DNA of 64,000 nt from Brettanomyces bruxellensis (taxonomy: Eukaryota; Ascomycota; Pichiomycetes; Pichiales; Pichiaceae): the NCBI RefSeq assembly GCF_011074885.1, contig NC_054688.1, positions 744,001 to 808,000 of the forward strand, read 5' to 3'. Position numbers and translations under genes: made by a program. A model generated the notes under the pieces. That model had not been told where the DNA came from. It did no database searches and saw only the letters and a list, made by a program, of their open reading frames with translations. Numbering within the stretch: the first letter of the stretch is position 1; every line of letters starts with the position of its first letter. Shown in pieces: positions 27,757 through 37,494 of this stretch.

Positions 27757-30513
27757 TTACTTTACTATAAACACGATGGCTCCCTTTTTCAAGATAACCT
27801 TCTTGATTTGCTTTCCATCAAGCCATTTCTTAGCCCCTTCAGTCTTCATCACCTCATTAATGCAGTGATCTCTATTTTGAATAAGTTCCTTGGGGCCTGA
27901 ATAAATAAATCTCATTTTTCCGTTCACCATTACATTATAATTGATGTTTCCCTCAATTAATTCCCCAACCTCAGGCCAATCTGACTTCAAAATGGATCTG
28001 ATAGTACCAGGACTAAATCTATGCAAAACTTCATTTGCCTCTTCCGCAGTAACAGGAGCAACAGGTGACATCACTTTCAACAGAGTCATCAATGCTTTAT
28101 ATTTCAAAGAAGGATCAATATTTTTATCATGAATATGCAATGATAATTCATTGCTGTATTTCATGTAATCGGATATAACTGTATTCAACATGAGGGTTTT
28201 TGAAAACGACATATTCAGTGACTGCAGATATCCAACCAGGGCATTATGAAATCTGATTTCAGAAGTGTTATATTCGGATTTCGGCTTTTCAATCTTAAAC
28301 ATACTTGGTTTAACTTCATCGGATAATGCTTCTGCCAGCCAAATCACTTTCTTTAACCATCTTTCAACACCCACAATTTTATCTTCATCCCAGTTGAGAA
28401 TGTCACTTATTGGTGCCTGGAACAAAATATGTGCCCTAGTCGCATCCGCACCATGCTTAGCGATACACGTTGCAGGGTCCACTCCATTGAACTTCGACTT
28501 TGACATTTTTTCAAAAGAAACAGAGGCCCTCTTACCAGTAGCCTTGATGATCGCACCACCATCACCTTGAATCTCATATTCGTTTGGCTTCAAGAAACGC
28601 CCATTATCAGGATTTATAAATGTTTTCCCGTGAACCATCCCTTGTGTAATTAATTGCTTGAACGGTTCTCCATTCATTTTGGTAGTGTCGGTATACATTC
28701 CAATCGAGCACAAGAACTTTGAAATAAAACGGCTGTAAAGCAAATGCAAGATGGCATGCTCAACTCCACCAATGTACTGATCTACCGGCATATACTGGGT
28801 TGCAAGATCTTTTGCGAACATTTCACGATTGTTGTGAGGATCAACATATCTAAACATATACCATGAAGAGTCCATAAAAGTATCCATCGTATCAGTATCA
28901 CGTTTGGCAGGACCATGACATTTTGGACATGTTGTGTTCACAAAGTCTGGAATCTGAGCAAGTGGTGAGCCTCCTCTGCTGAACAGTTTATCAACTTTTG
29001 GGAGTACCACTGGAAGTTGATCATCCGGAACCGGGACTACACCACATTTATCACAGTGAATAATTGGGATTGGGGCACCCCAATAACGTTGTCTGGATAT
29101 TAACCAATCGCGGAGTCTATAATTAACTTTATGCGTTCCCAAATTAGTCTTTTCCAGCATCGCAACGACAAGCTCACGGGCTTCGGACGTGTTTTTACCA
29201 CAGAGCACATCTCCAGCATTGGAGTTCATTGTTCCCTCCTTTCCAGTGTATGGAATATTTGCATATTTTTCCAATTCATCATCTTTGAGACCTTTTGGAT
29301 CAACAGTTTTAATAATCACACTGTTCTCACCCATATTTGCATGCCAAAAGCCAAAGTCACGCTTATCATGAGCTGGGCAACCCATAACTACTCCCTGGCC
29401 ATAACCAGAAATGACGTATGGGGCAACGAAAACAGGAATTTTACGACTAGGGTCAAGCGGATTCGAAACAAACACAGAATCAAGCTTGTATCCTTCTTTG
29501 GACTTCTCAACATTCTCGATACTATTCAAACGGGCAATAAAAGAGGCCAATTTCGGGTCCTGAGCACTGTAAGCTTGTGTTATTGGGTGATCAAATGACA
29601 ATGCGAGGTACTGAACACTAAATATCGTTTCAGCTCGAGTAGTAAAAACCTTGACGTTATCAACAGGTAAATGGACACTGCTTTGATCAACAGGAAACGT
29701 TATTTGTGCACCATGACTTTCACCAATCCAATTTCGCTGCATGGTCCGCACTTTCGAAGGCCAGTCAGTAAGAAGCTTAAGATCGCTGTTCAACACCTTT
29801 GCATACTTTGTAATTCCCAAAAACCATTGCTTTAAGAGCCGCTTCTCTACAATCGCACCAGATCTCCATGATCGACCCTTATCGTCAACCTGCTCATTTG
29901 CCAAGACAGTTTTATCGACCGGATCCCAGTTGATCTCGGCTTTTTTTTGGTATGCAAGACCATGCTTGTAAAGAAGCAAGAATATTTTCTGGGTCCATTT
30001 GTAGTAATCCGGATTACAGGTGGTAACTTCACGATCCCAGTCAAAATCTGTGTGCATAAGCTCCATCTGGTGCTTCATTTTCTTTATATTGAGCCTGGTC
30101 CACAAATCAGGATCCACTCCTCTGTCAATTGCAGCATTTTCTGCAGGTAGTCCAAACGCATCCCACCCCATAGGATGTAACACATCATGACCCTTCATTC
30201 GGTAATACCTGGAAAGCACATCTGATATGGTATACACTCTAAGATGGCCCATATGAAGCATTCCGGATGGGTATGGAAACATTGTGAGAGAGTATACTTT
30301 CTTCATTCCAGGTTTATTTTTCACTAAACGTCTGGGATTTAAAAATTGACCCCCACATTCCTTTCTCCAGCGGGCCAACCATTTGGCGTCAAGAGATGCC
30401 AAATTTACTACACTTCGAGCTGGTTTTGCCATTATCGAGAGTGCTTTCACGAATAAAGAGGTATCTAATGTAACCAACTGCTTGAAAAGAAGTGTACGGA
30501 AGTAAATTCTCAT
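27757..30513 (-). CDS. NAM2: mitochondrial leucyl-tRNA synthetase
   Basis: A 918-residue class I aminoacyl-tRNA synthetase that charges mitochondrial tRNA-Leu. Seen: HIGH-type motif in GMLHMGHLRVYT after the MFPYPSG segment (LeuRS hallmark), a large CP1 editing insertion with a FTTRAETIF threonine-rich motif, WISRQRYWGAPIPI-type wording (LISRQRYWGAPIP), a CDKCG...CPKC zinc-ribbon, the DTFMDSSWY segment, and KMSKS in EKMSKSKFNG. The N-terminus (FRTLLFKQLVT onward) is basic and hydroxylated, suiting mitochondrial import. The bacterial-type layout separates it from cytosolic LeuRS (CDC60). In S. cerevisiae Nam2 also helps splice group I introns; that cannot be judged here. An A23 run on its coding strand ends only ~48 bp before the start. 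Confidence 0.94.
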   Translation of the reverse strand: MRIYFRTLLFKQLVTLDTSLFVKALSIMAKPARSVVNLASLDAKWLARWRKECGGQFLNPRRLVKNKPGMKKVYSLTMFPYPSGMLHMGHLRVYTISDVLSRYYRMKGHDVLHPMGWDAFGLPAENAAIDRGVDPDLWTRLNIKKMKHQMELMHTDFDWDREVTTCNPDYYKWTQKIFLLLYKHGLAYQKKAEINWDPVDKTVLANEQVDDKGRSWRSGAIVEKRLLKQWFLGITKYAKVLNSDLKLLTDWPSKVRTMQRNWIGESHGAQITFPVDQSSVHLPVDNVKVFTTRAETIFSVQYLALSFDHPITQAYSAQDPKLASFIARLNSIENVEKSKEGYKLDSVFVSNPLDPSRKIPVFVAPYVISGYGQGVVMGCPAHDKRDFGFWHANMGENSVIIKTVDPKGLKDDELEKYANIPYTGKEGTMNSNAGDVLCGKNTSEARELVVAMLEKTNLGTHKVNYRLRDWLISRQRYWGAPIPIIHCDKCGVVPVPDDQLPVVLPKVDKLFSRGGSPLAQIPDFVNTTCPKCHGPAKRDTDTMDTFMDSSWYMFRYVDPHNNREMFAKDLATQYMPVDQYIGGVEHAILHLLYSRFISKFLCSIGMYTDTTKMNGEPFKQLITQGMVHGKTFINPDNGRFLKPNEYEIQGDGGAIIKATGKRASVSFEKMSKSKFNGVDPATCIAKHGADATRAHILFQAPISDILNWDEDKIVGVERWLKKVIWLAEALSDEVKPSMFKIEKPKSEYNTSEIRFHNALVGYLQSLNMSFSKTLMLNTVISDYMKYSNELSLHIHDKNIDPSLKYKALMTLLKVMSPVAPVTAEEANEVLHRFSPGTIRSILKSDWPEVGELIEGNINYNVMVNGKMRFIYSGPKELIQNRDHCINEVMKTEGAKKWLDGKQIKKVILKKGAIVFIVK

Positions 30514-30887
30514 GACTGTACCGGCTGTACCAACCGGATGAATTTTCGGCTGTCTCGATCTTTTTTTTTTTTTTTTTTTTTTTCTATTACTTTTTCAACA
30601 GCCGAATTTGTATCTATCTCCTCTACGCGTCTGGAAATTCACCAGACACGGCACGCTCACGCTCTCATTAATTTCACATAGGACTAACTGCACAGATCGA
30701 GTAATATTTACCATCCCATAGCGTATGTGTTGCATTTAAAAAGCATTAATCAACGTTGGCTACAACTTTTATGAGCATTTTTATTTTATTTGTGGTGTTT
30801 GCTAATTTGTGGAATCAACGACTAACTTCATTACTCGATTGCTTGTAACGAAGGAATATACAACCAGCACATTTCTTTTTATTTACC
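30514..30887. other. divergent promoter region, NAM2 / SMC6
   Basis: A 374-bp interval between two divergent genes. It holds a T23 run (30561-30583) and an ACGCGT at ~30626, the MCB-type element (ACGCGT) bound by MBF in S-phase genes, 260 bp upstream of SMC6. In S. cerevisiae many replication and cohesion genes use this element; function here is inference. Confidence 0.45.
30561..30583 (-). repeat. poly(T) tract of 23 bases in the NAM2 promoter
   Basis: T23 on the plus strand, A23 on the NAM2 coding strand, about 48 bp upstream of the ATG. Confidence 0.9.
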
Positions 30888-33800
30888 ATGCCTGCTCTCA
30901 GGAGAATAAAAAGAACGCATACAGCTTTGGAGGATAGTTCATCAGAAGATGGAATGAATGGAACTTCTGTCACATCACCAGCCTCCAAGAAAAGGCAAAC
31001 TGTTGCGGTATCGAATATTGAACCGGATTTTGAATCAGATACTGAAACAGGTGAAGATTCGCATGTCAAGGTGGTGAACTCGCAAATTAATGTTGGAAAT
31101 GAATTTACACAGAAAATAACAGAGAAGCTACGCAAAAGCCGACACTCATCATTTGCTTCACGAATTATGACACAGAGCCAAGTGGACTCGGATGATTTTG
31201 ATGATGGACCTGCAGAATCTGGAATAATTTTGCGCTTGGAGCTGTATAACTTTATGTGCCACCATGCTTTTTCACTAGACTTTGGGGGGCAAACAAACTT
31301 TATTATAGGACGTAATGGTTCTGGAAAATCTGCCGTTTTAACTGGTCTTTCTGTCGCGCTAGGTGCAAGAGCAAGCGATACTGACAGAGGTCACTCTTTG
31401 AAGGGTCTTATCATGCACGGAAAAAACGTTGCAAGAGTTAAGGTAATCTTTAAGAACGAAGGCAGAGAGGCATACAAGCCAGACGTATTCGGAAAGAGAA
31501 TTCTGATCGAGAGAATTATTAAGAGCACTGGATCATCCGGTTTCTCCATTAGAAATGAAAGTGGTAAGGTTGTAAGCATTAAGAAGAGAACCGTTAATGA
31601 GATCATGGATTATTATGGTATTACCATCGGGAATCCAATGACGATACTTACTCAGACAGAGGCGAAAACGTTTCTGGCGCACTCAGATGATACTGAAAAG
31701 TTCAAGTATTTTATGCAGGGAACCCGTCTTCAGGAATCATATGATAATGTGAGCTCGTTGGAAAAGGATGTAAAGGAAATAGAGAAAACCATTGTTGGTG
31801 ACGAGGACATTTTAACTCAGGCAAAGGCCAAATATCAGGAGGCATTGAAAGTTTGGACCAACTTTAGAAACTCAGATGAGTTTAAAAAGAAGCAGGAAAT
31901 ATTATCTGGCAAGCGATTGTGGCTCGAAGTTTGTGCCAAAGAAGATCAACTAAGAAGGGCAACAGAGGTGCTAGAGCATCGTCGAGAACAAATGAAAGCG
32001 ATTAATCGACAAACTGCGGATTTTGAGGCAGATATTCAACGAATAACGAAGCAGAAATTAGAACAGAAGGCCCAAATTACTGCTGATTTAATCGAGAAGA
32101 TCGACAAGACAGAGGAGGAAAAGACAAATCTGAAAAATGACTTCGACGAGACACATAAGAAGATAGATGATTTTGACGTTAACATTAGAAGTAATATGAA
32201 GGAGATCGAAGAGGATAAAGAAGCTATCAAGCGGGCAGACAAACAAATTACAACTGAAAGGACAAGAATAAAGAACAGTACCGGTGAGGCATATGAATCT
32301 TTGGGACGACTCAAAAAGTCATTGGAGGAGAAATTATCAAAGATGACTGAGCAGAGGAACACACATAAAAAGGCGATCGAGAATCTTAGATCGCAGTCTG
32401 AGGTTAAAGAAAAATCAGCTGATTCCGAAATTGGCGATTTGAGACGGGAGATGACGAATCTTGAAAACAACAAAAGAAGAATATCTGAGGCTAAAGGCAG
32501 AGAAGATAGTTTACTTAGTCCACAAATTAATGAATTGGCAAGATCAATCAAGCAGTCACAGAATACATTTTCCGGTCAGGTTGTTGGACCGATTGGGTTG
32601 GAAGTCAGGTTAAAGGATAAGTACAAGGATTGGGGATGGGTCTTGGAGACCATCATGCAAAGAACATTAAGTACGATACTGGCCGAAAACTTTAGGGACT
32701 CCAACAGCTTGAAGAATATGGTCCGGAGCTGTAGGACTAACAACGATATAACTGTTAGAAGACCGGAGGTTTTCGATTATTCAAGATCTATNNCCCAAGT
32801 TGGATGTACCACCATTTTAGATGCCTTGGAAATAAAGGATAAGAACATTGAGTGCTTTTTAGTCGATGCCAATAAAATTCAGAGCACGTTGCTTATTCCC
32901 GACAGAAGAGAGGCAGAGCAAATTCTTAAAAATGATCACCGCAATAGCATTAGTTCTGTTCTTTGCTTTGTTCAAGGTGGAGGTGCTCTTAGAATTACAA
33001 AAAGAAATGGCGCTCTTCAAGTTGATCCAGTGCAGCGGATGAATAGAACAAATCCCAACATGATTACATTGGCCATATCCGGTGGAAATATGAATCTACT
33101 TGAAAGAGTTGAGGCACAAATAGGTGAGATATCGGAGAAAATAAGAGCTCTTAATCGGAGTAAACATAGTTTTATGGTGGACTGTCAGAACAAGCTTCTA
33201 CAAAATCAACACGATCTCAAGACTGTGATTCAGAAGATGGCGGATACAAGGGCGGCAATAAACAGAGCATCTTCAAAATTGGAAGATATGGAAGGTGGGG
33301 GTGCTAAGCTTGAGGCTTTACAGGATCATAGGAGTGAACTAGAAGATAGAGTGACAATTCACACGACACAGGATCATGCATTAAGGGAAGGATTGAAGAA
33401 GTTTTATAGCAAGCTAGAAAGCCAGAAGAAGAGATTTAAGGAAGTTGCGGAGGAGAATATGAAGTTGAAGCAAAAGCACAGAAATGTTCAGCAGATGATT
33501 CGGGATTCCGACATGAAGTTAGCTGAGTTTAGGGAAAGTGTGAGCCACAACAACACTAAGAAGACGAAGTTTGAATCGGACATTCAGAAATTGACAAAGT
33601 TTACGACTGAAAGCATGCCTTCTGTCATCAATATGCTTATAGAGAAAGCATCAAATCACTGTAGTAGGGAGGAGGCAAATCTGAAACCCGAGGACACTAT
33701 TGAAGGCGTTGACAGAGAGATCGAATCTATTACGGAATCGCTAAGAAGAATCGAAGAGGAGGTTGGAATCTCTCGTGAAGCTGCTGGTCTGAATGTTGTC

Positions 33801-34349
33801 AACACCAGAAAATCATACAAGGGTATTAGATCCAAACTCGACGATGCCATTAAGTTGCATAATCGCTTATCTTCAGCTTTACAGACTAGATTCGATAACT
33901 TGACCTCTACAGTCAGTCTTTTGATTCTCGAAGTCAACAGTGCATTTGAATCTGCAATGCGCCTCAGGAACTTTAGCGGTAAGATTGATTTTGACCCTGC
34001 ACATGGAAGATTAACTTTGAAAGTGTCCACGAAGCCCAGCGAAAAGCTTAGAAGTGTCGAGTCTTTTTCGGGTGGTGAGAAGTCTTATGCTCAAATAGCG
34101 TTTCTTCTTTCTATATGGAAGCCAATGCAATCCCGTGTTAGAGGTCTAGACGAATTCGATGTCTTCATGGATCAGGTTAACCGTCGTTTGGCTTTAAAGT
34201 TGATTTTGGAGAAAGTGAGCGAGAATCCAAAGACACAGACGATATTTATCACTCCTCTTTCTATTTCAAAGGTCGAAGGACTAGAGAGTAAGTCTATTAG
34301 GATTCACGAGATCACTCCTCCAGAGAGAAGAAGCTTAAACAAGAATTAA
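30888..34349 (+). CDS. SMC6: SMC6, subunit of the Smc5/6 complex
   Basis: A 1153-residue structural-maintenance-of-chromosomes ATPase. It pairs with Smc5 and the Nse subunits in DNA repair, replication-fork support and rDNA segregation. Seen: acidic N-tail, Walker A GRNGSGKSAVLTGL near 142 after LYNFMCHHAFSLDF (Smc6-type wording; other SMCs have different residues here), long coiled coil, a hinge about residues 560-720 (QVVGPIGLEVRL onward), second coiled coil, signature FSGGEKSYAQIAFLLSIW near 1059, and Walker B RGLDEFDVFMD near 1088. Length matches S. cerevisiae Smc6 (1114). Two bases are unresolved (32792-32793), making residues ~635-636 unknown without breaking the frame. It converges with the LST4-like gene (124 bp between stops). 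Confidence 0.95.
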   Translation: MPALRRIKRTHTALEDSSSEDGMNGTSVTSPASKKRQTVAVSNIEPDFESDTETGEDSHVKVVNSQINVGNEFTQKITEKLRKSRHSSFASRIMTQSQVDSDDFDDGPAESGIILRLELYNFMCHHAFSLDFGGQTNFIIGRNGSGKSAVLTGLSVALGARASDTDRGHSLKGLIMHGKNVARVKVIFKNEGREAYKPDVFGKRILIERIIKSTGSSGFSIRNESGKVVSIKKRTVNEIMDYYGITIGNPMTILTQTEAKTFLAHSDDTEKFKYFMQGTRLQESYDNVSSLEKDVKEIEKTIVGDEDILTQAKAKYQEALKVWTNFRNSDEFKKKQEILSGKRLWLEVCAKEDQLRRATEVLEHRREQMKAINRQTADFEADIQRITKQKLEQKAQITADLIEKIDKTEEEKTNLKNDFDETHKKIDDFDVNIRSNMKEIEEDKEAIKRADKQITTERTRIKNSTGEAYESLGRLKKSLEEKLSKMTEQRNTHKKAIENLRSQSEVKEKSADSEIGDLRREMTNLENNKRRISEAKGREDSLLSPQINELARSIKQSQNTFSGQVVGPIGLEVRLKDKYKDWGWVLETIMQRTLSTILAENFRDSNSLKNMVRSCRTNNDITVRRPEVFDYSRSXXQVGCTTILDALEIKDKNIECFLVDANKIQSTLLIPDRREAEQILKNDHRNSISSVLCFVQGGGALRITKRNGALQVDPVQRMNRTNPNMITLAISGGNMNLLERVEAQIGEISEKIRALNRSKHSFMVDCQNKLLQNQHDLKTVIQKMADTRAAINRASSKLEDMEGGGAKLEALQDHRSELEDRVTIHTTQDHALREGLKKFYSKLESQKKRFKEVAEENMKLKQKHRNVQQMIRDSDMKLAEFRESVSHNNTKKTKFESDIQKLTKFTTESMPSVINMLIEKASNHCSREEANLKPEDTIEGVDREIESITESLRRIEEEVGISREAAGLNVVNTRKSYKGIRSKLDDAIKLHNRLSSALQTRFDNLTSTVSLLILEVNSAFESAMRLRNFSGKIDFDPAHGRLTLKVSTKPSEKLRSVESFSGGEKSYAQIAFLLSIWKPMQSRVRGLDEFDVFMDQVNRRLALKLILEKVSENPKTQTIFITPLSISKVEGLESKSIRIHEITPPERRSLNKN
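32792..32793 (+). other. two ambiguous bases (nn) within SMC6 hinge
   Basis: The sequence reads tctatnncccaag. The reading frame is preserved on both sides if exactly two bases are missing information, so this looks like a base-call ambiguity, not a sized assembly gap. Confidence 0.98.
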
Positions 34350-34473
34350 AGGACTTTTTTTTTTGGTAGTGTTGACATACGTAATCCATTAACATTAATT
34401 GATATGATCGCAAAAAAAAAAAGTAATAATAATAATAGTAAGGGTATAAATTAGTAAAGTTACAGCGCCTGGA

Positions 34474-37400
34474 TCACCAGCTGGTTATAGATCCTAAAAG
34501 ACGCCTTAGATCTTGACAGCAAGCTTCTTTTGTGGTGGTGGTCTGCTGTGCACAACCCTTAGCAGTCTCAAATGTGGATACACTTTGAGATGTTGATGGT
34601 GCCCTTTCTCTTGACTCCGTAAAGCGGAAACCATTCACAATTTGAGAAATCTCATTCAAGACATGGTCTATGTGATCGATAAATGGTGATGTTGGTGAGT
34701 CTGCATATGTGTCTGCAGATAAACCATCCTCATATCCACGTTTACCTCCCTGTGAAAGGGGTGAGAAGAGGATGCTGACTTCCGGTCTAAGAACACTCTT
34801 TTGAAGAACATCAGTCAACCTAGACACAGGTTGGGATTTCTTCAAGTTTTGTGAAAGTTTGGAAGGTGAAGATATCTGCGAACCCTGCTCCAATTTAGGC
34901 GAATTATCCGATATTGTTGGATACCTGACAGTGATGCGTTTTATCTCTCTTTGCCTAAGATTCACCACATATGTGTGGGATTGTGAACCATGACCCATTT
35001 GATAAACATCATCATACATGGACTCGGTGATTGAATTATTCACGTTTGGAGTTTGAGGGCAGGACATCAAGGTAAATTCAGGAGCATATCTGTCAATGTA
35101 GCCGACTAATGGGGGAAGCTTTGCGTCTTTATTTGATATTACATCAGCATTACTGGCACCAGGATCCGCCGGAACAGGCTTGTTCACTATAAGAACCGAT
35201 GAACGATCACCCATAGTTTCGTACTCCAGGGACAGATCGTCACTCAAAATAGCAGACACGGATTTCCTCACAAACTCTAATTGCCGACCAGAGGGTCCAG
35301 TGAGCTTCGTCGTTGTTCTTGGAACATGAATTTTATGCCTGCTATCGTATGGGTACAGACTCTTATTAAATACCGACGAACCTTTAAATTTAGGACGCTC
35401 AAAAAGCAAGCCGGATGAATGAGGAGAGGACGAAGAGGAATTATTACCGGTATGCGTTCTGCTCAATGGCGTACCTGGAACATTTGATCTCCAAGGAAAT
35501 TCATTGTATTCAGCCATTGGAGATGGCGTGCGGTCATTTCCAAGAGGGAATTCTGGTCTTGATGGACTGTTAGTCACACTTGTAGTTCTAGATTTTGCAC
35601 CTCCAAGCTTCCAGTGCTCCATAAACGATCCAAAGTTTAAAGCACTTCTCCAAGAAGATGAGGATCCGTATGTAGATTGGTGTGGGCCTCCATAAGAACT
35701 GGATATGTTCTGTAAAGAAGCGTAAGACGATTCTCTGCGAAGCCGAGGTATACTGATTCGTTTAGCGGTGACAGTACTCAGAGCATTAACCGTTGGGGAA
35801 TTTGATATCAACGGTAGAACTCTACTTGAGGGTTGAAAACTTTTCCCGATTATAATGCCAGAACCAACTGAAGAAGATTCTGAAGGTGTACTGCTTTCCG
35901 AAGATATGCCTGAAAGGGATGCCTTGGAGCAAATAGATATAGGCATGACTTTGTCATGAGTGAAGCTGACCGAAAGACCAGTTTTAGGCTCTGGAAGTCC
36001 CACCTTCCTTTCTGATGGTACTGGAATATGATGAGTGGTTTCTTCTGAAATGGAAGAGGATGATGAGGATGAACCAGAGGATGGTCTGACTGCCTTGATA
36101 CTTTCAGTACTCTCTGTAGGCATGTCCTTCGAATGAAGAATGTACCTTTGGTAACCAAGAAGGCCAGCAATGATAAATATTAGCTTCTCGGAAACCATCG
36201 GATTGCCCGTAACAATGACAACCCTACAGGATTTCTTCATCTTACGACTTGCCGCAGTTCTGAATATGCTATCTCTTTCAGGAAGGAGAACAGCAATAAG
36301 GCTGGCAAGAAATTTTAGATGAGACCTCGATGTTAGACCACTAGTGCGATCTTCAAATGGCCATGGAAAATCGGAAGCAGTAAAAGATCCATCCTTCAAT
36401 TCTAGCCAGGATGCAACTGTTGAGCTCCATTCTATAAGTTCCTGATCGGATTCCTTCAAGTCGATGAGCAAACGAGGAACATCAACTAAATGCTGAATGC
36501 ATCTTACCAACAAGTGAAACTGATGATTCAACTCGAAGTTCGATTGTAGGAAGTACGAGGGAAAAGCAGAAAGACGAGATGTCATGAGTGTACTGCCTGC
36601 TGCAACAGTTGGACATGAATTATAACCATAAACAGCATTTTTGCTGGTTCTATGATTTCTATTGGTTTGGGGTTTATAATTTTTCTTCAACAGTTTGATG
36701 ATAGCCTTCTGAACTAGAATAATGTGATGGGAAATCTCTTTCCAATTGTCTGTAATCTCTTCTTCGACACTTCTAAAGTCATTCCCCGCAGGAATAACAA
36801 ACCCAATACCAAACCGGGTCGAATTATTGGCATTAGACGGATAATCGGCGGAGTTTTCACAAGGAGTAGGATCCCAGTCAGAAGCAGCATGATCATTATG
36901 CGGAATGGTTGTTTCGAACGTAGAATCCAAGGAAAACATTCTGGTGACAAGAATCGAATGAGGCATCGATGGCAAACCAGGAAGGTAGTGCATTTTCGTC
37001 ACACCGTAGGCTTCGCTCATGAGTATACCATAGTAACCAAACATGTAAGTTGAAAGTTCGTTCATGGAATGATAAAGTGACTTGTTTAACTTTTGATACA
37101 TGGAGGAATTCGGACGATTTTGCACTGCGCCCGTAATTCCAAGTGCAGAATCAAATAGAGTCTGCTTCTTACGAATTCCGGCATCTTGTAGAACCACCAA
37201 TCGGAAACAGTGCATTTTATCAGACACTTTGAAAGTTGGCTGAGGAATTCCCGAATCAGACGAGTACAAGGAAGATATCGTTGCGGGCAGAGTTGCATGC
37301 CGACAAACGTGGGCATGACCTGGTGAAGAGCAACAGGATGAGTGTGAAGAGGTTGAAGGTGTCTGACATCGTGAATGAACGTTAAATTTATGATCAGGAG

Positions 37401-37494
37401 AGTGCGAAATATTCCTGGGATGGGGTTCGATCCCCTTTGTAGTAGAATTTTGGCCGCCGGATGGGGCTTTGATACCAAACAAATCTTCCAGCAT
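34474..37494 (-). CDS. LST4: LST4/FNIP-like protein (folliculin-interacting family)
   Basis: A 1006-residue Ser-rich protein. Recognised features: an N-terminal longin-like segment with MHCFRLVVLQDAGIRKKQTLFDSA, written so that its family pattern is FRLV-x-QD-x-G...LFDSA; a following YMFGYYG segment; and a central CRVVIVTGNPMVSEKLIFIIAG, which matches the middle DENN-like part of folliculin-interacting proteins. The C-terminal half is mostly disordered with poly-Ser and Pro. In yeast, Lst4 with Lst7 (folliculin) is the GTPase-activating complex for Gtr2 on the vacuole, signalling amino acids to TORC1. No LST7 gene is in this window. Longer than S. cerevisiae Lst4 (~828), mainly through low-complexity sequence. 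I am fairly sure of the family, less of one-to-one orthology. Confidence 0.75.
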   Translation of the reverse strand: MLEDLFGIKAPSGGQNSTTKGIEPHPRNISHSPDHKFNVHSRCQTPSTSSHSSCCSSPGHAHVCRHATLPATISSLYSSDSGIPQPTFKVSDKMHCFRLVVLQDAGIRKKQTLFDSALGITGAVQNRPNSSMYQKLNKSLYHSMNELSTYMFGYYGILMSEAYGVTKMHYLPGLPSMPHSILVTRMFSLDSTFETTIPHNDHAASDWDPTPCENSADYPSNANNSTRFGIGFVIPAGNDFRSVEEEITDNWKEISHHIILVQKAIIKLLKKNYKPQTNRNHRTSKNAVYGYNSCPTVAAGSTLMTSRLSAFPSYFLQSNFELNHQFHLLVRCIQHLVDVPRLLIDLKESDQELIEWSSTVASWLELKDGSFTASDFPWPFEDRTSGLTSRSHLKFLASLIAVLLPERDSIFRTAASRKMKKSCRVVIVTGNPMVSEKLIFIIAGLLGYQRYILHSKDMPTESTESIKAVRPSSGSSSSSSSISEETTHHIPVPSERKVGLPEPKTGLSVSFTHDKVMPISICSKASLSGISSESSTPSESSSVGSGIIIGKSFQPSSRVLPLISNSPTVNALSTVTAKRISIPRLRRESSYASLQNISSSYGGPHQSTYGSSSSWRSALNFGSFMEHWKLGGAKSRTTSVTNSPSRPEFPLGNDRTPSPMAEYNEFPWRSNVPGTPLSRTHTGNNSSSSSPHSSGLLFERPKFKGSSVFNKSLYPYDSRHKIHVPRTTTKLTGPSGRQLEFVRKSVSAILSDDLSLEYETMGDRSSVLIVNKPVPADPGASNADVISNKDAKLPPLVGYIDRYAPEFTLMSCPQTPNVNNSITESMYDDVYQMGHGSQSHTYVVNLRQREIKRITVRYPTISDNSPKLEQGSQISSPSKLSQNLKKSQPVSRLTDVLQKSVLRPEVSILFSPLSQGGKRGYEDGLSADTYADSPTSPFIDHIDHVLNEISQIVNGFRFTESRERAPSTSQSVSTFETAKGCAQQTTTTKEACCQDLRRLLGSITSW

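Noticed and set aside
37423..37437. GGGGTTCGATCCCC resembling a tRNA B box / T-arm
   Set aside because: It lies inside the LST4-like coding sequence, with no A box or acceptor stem at tRNA distance upstream; the stretch encodes GIEPHP in the LST4-like frame.
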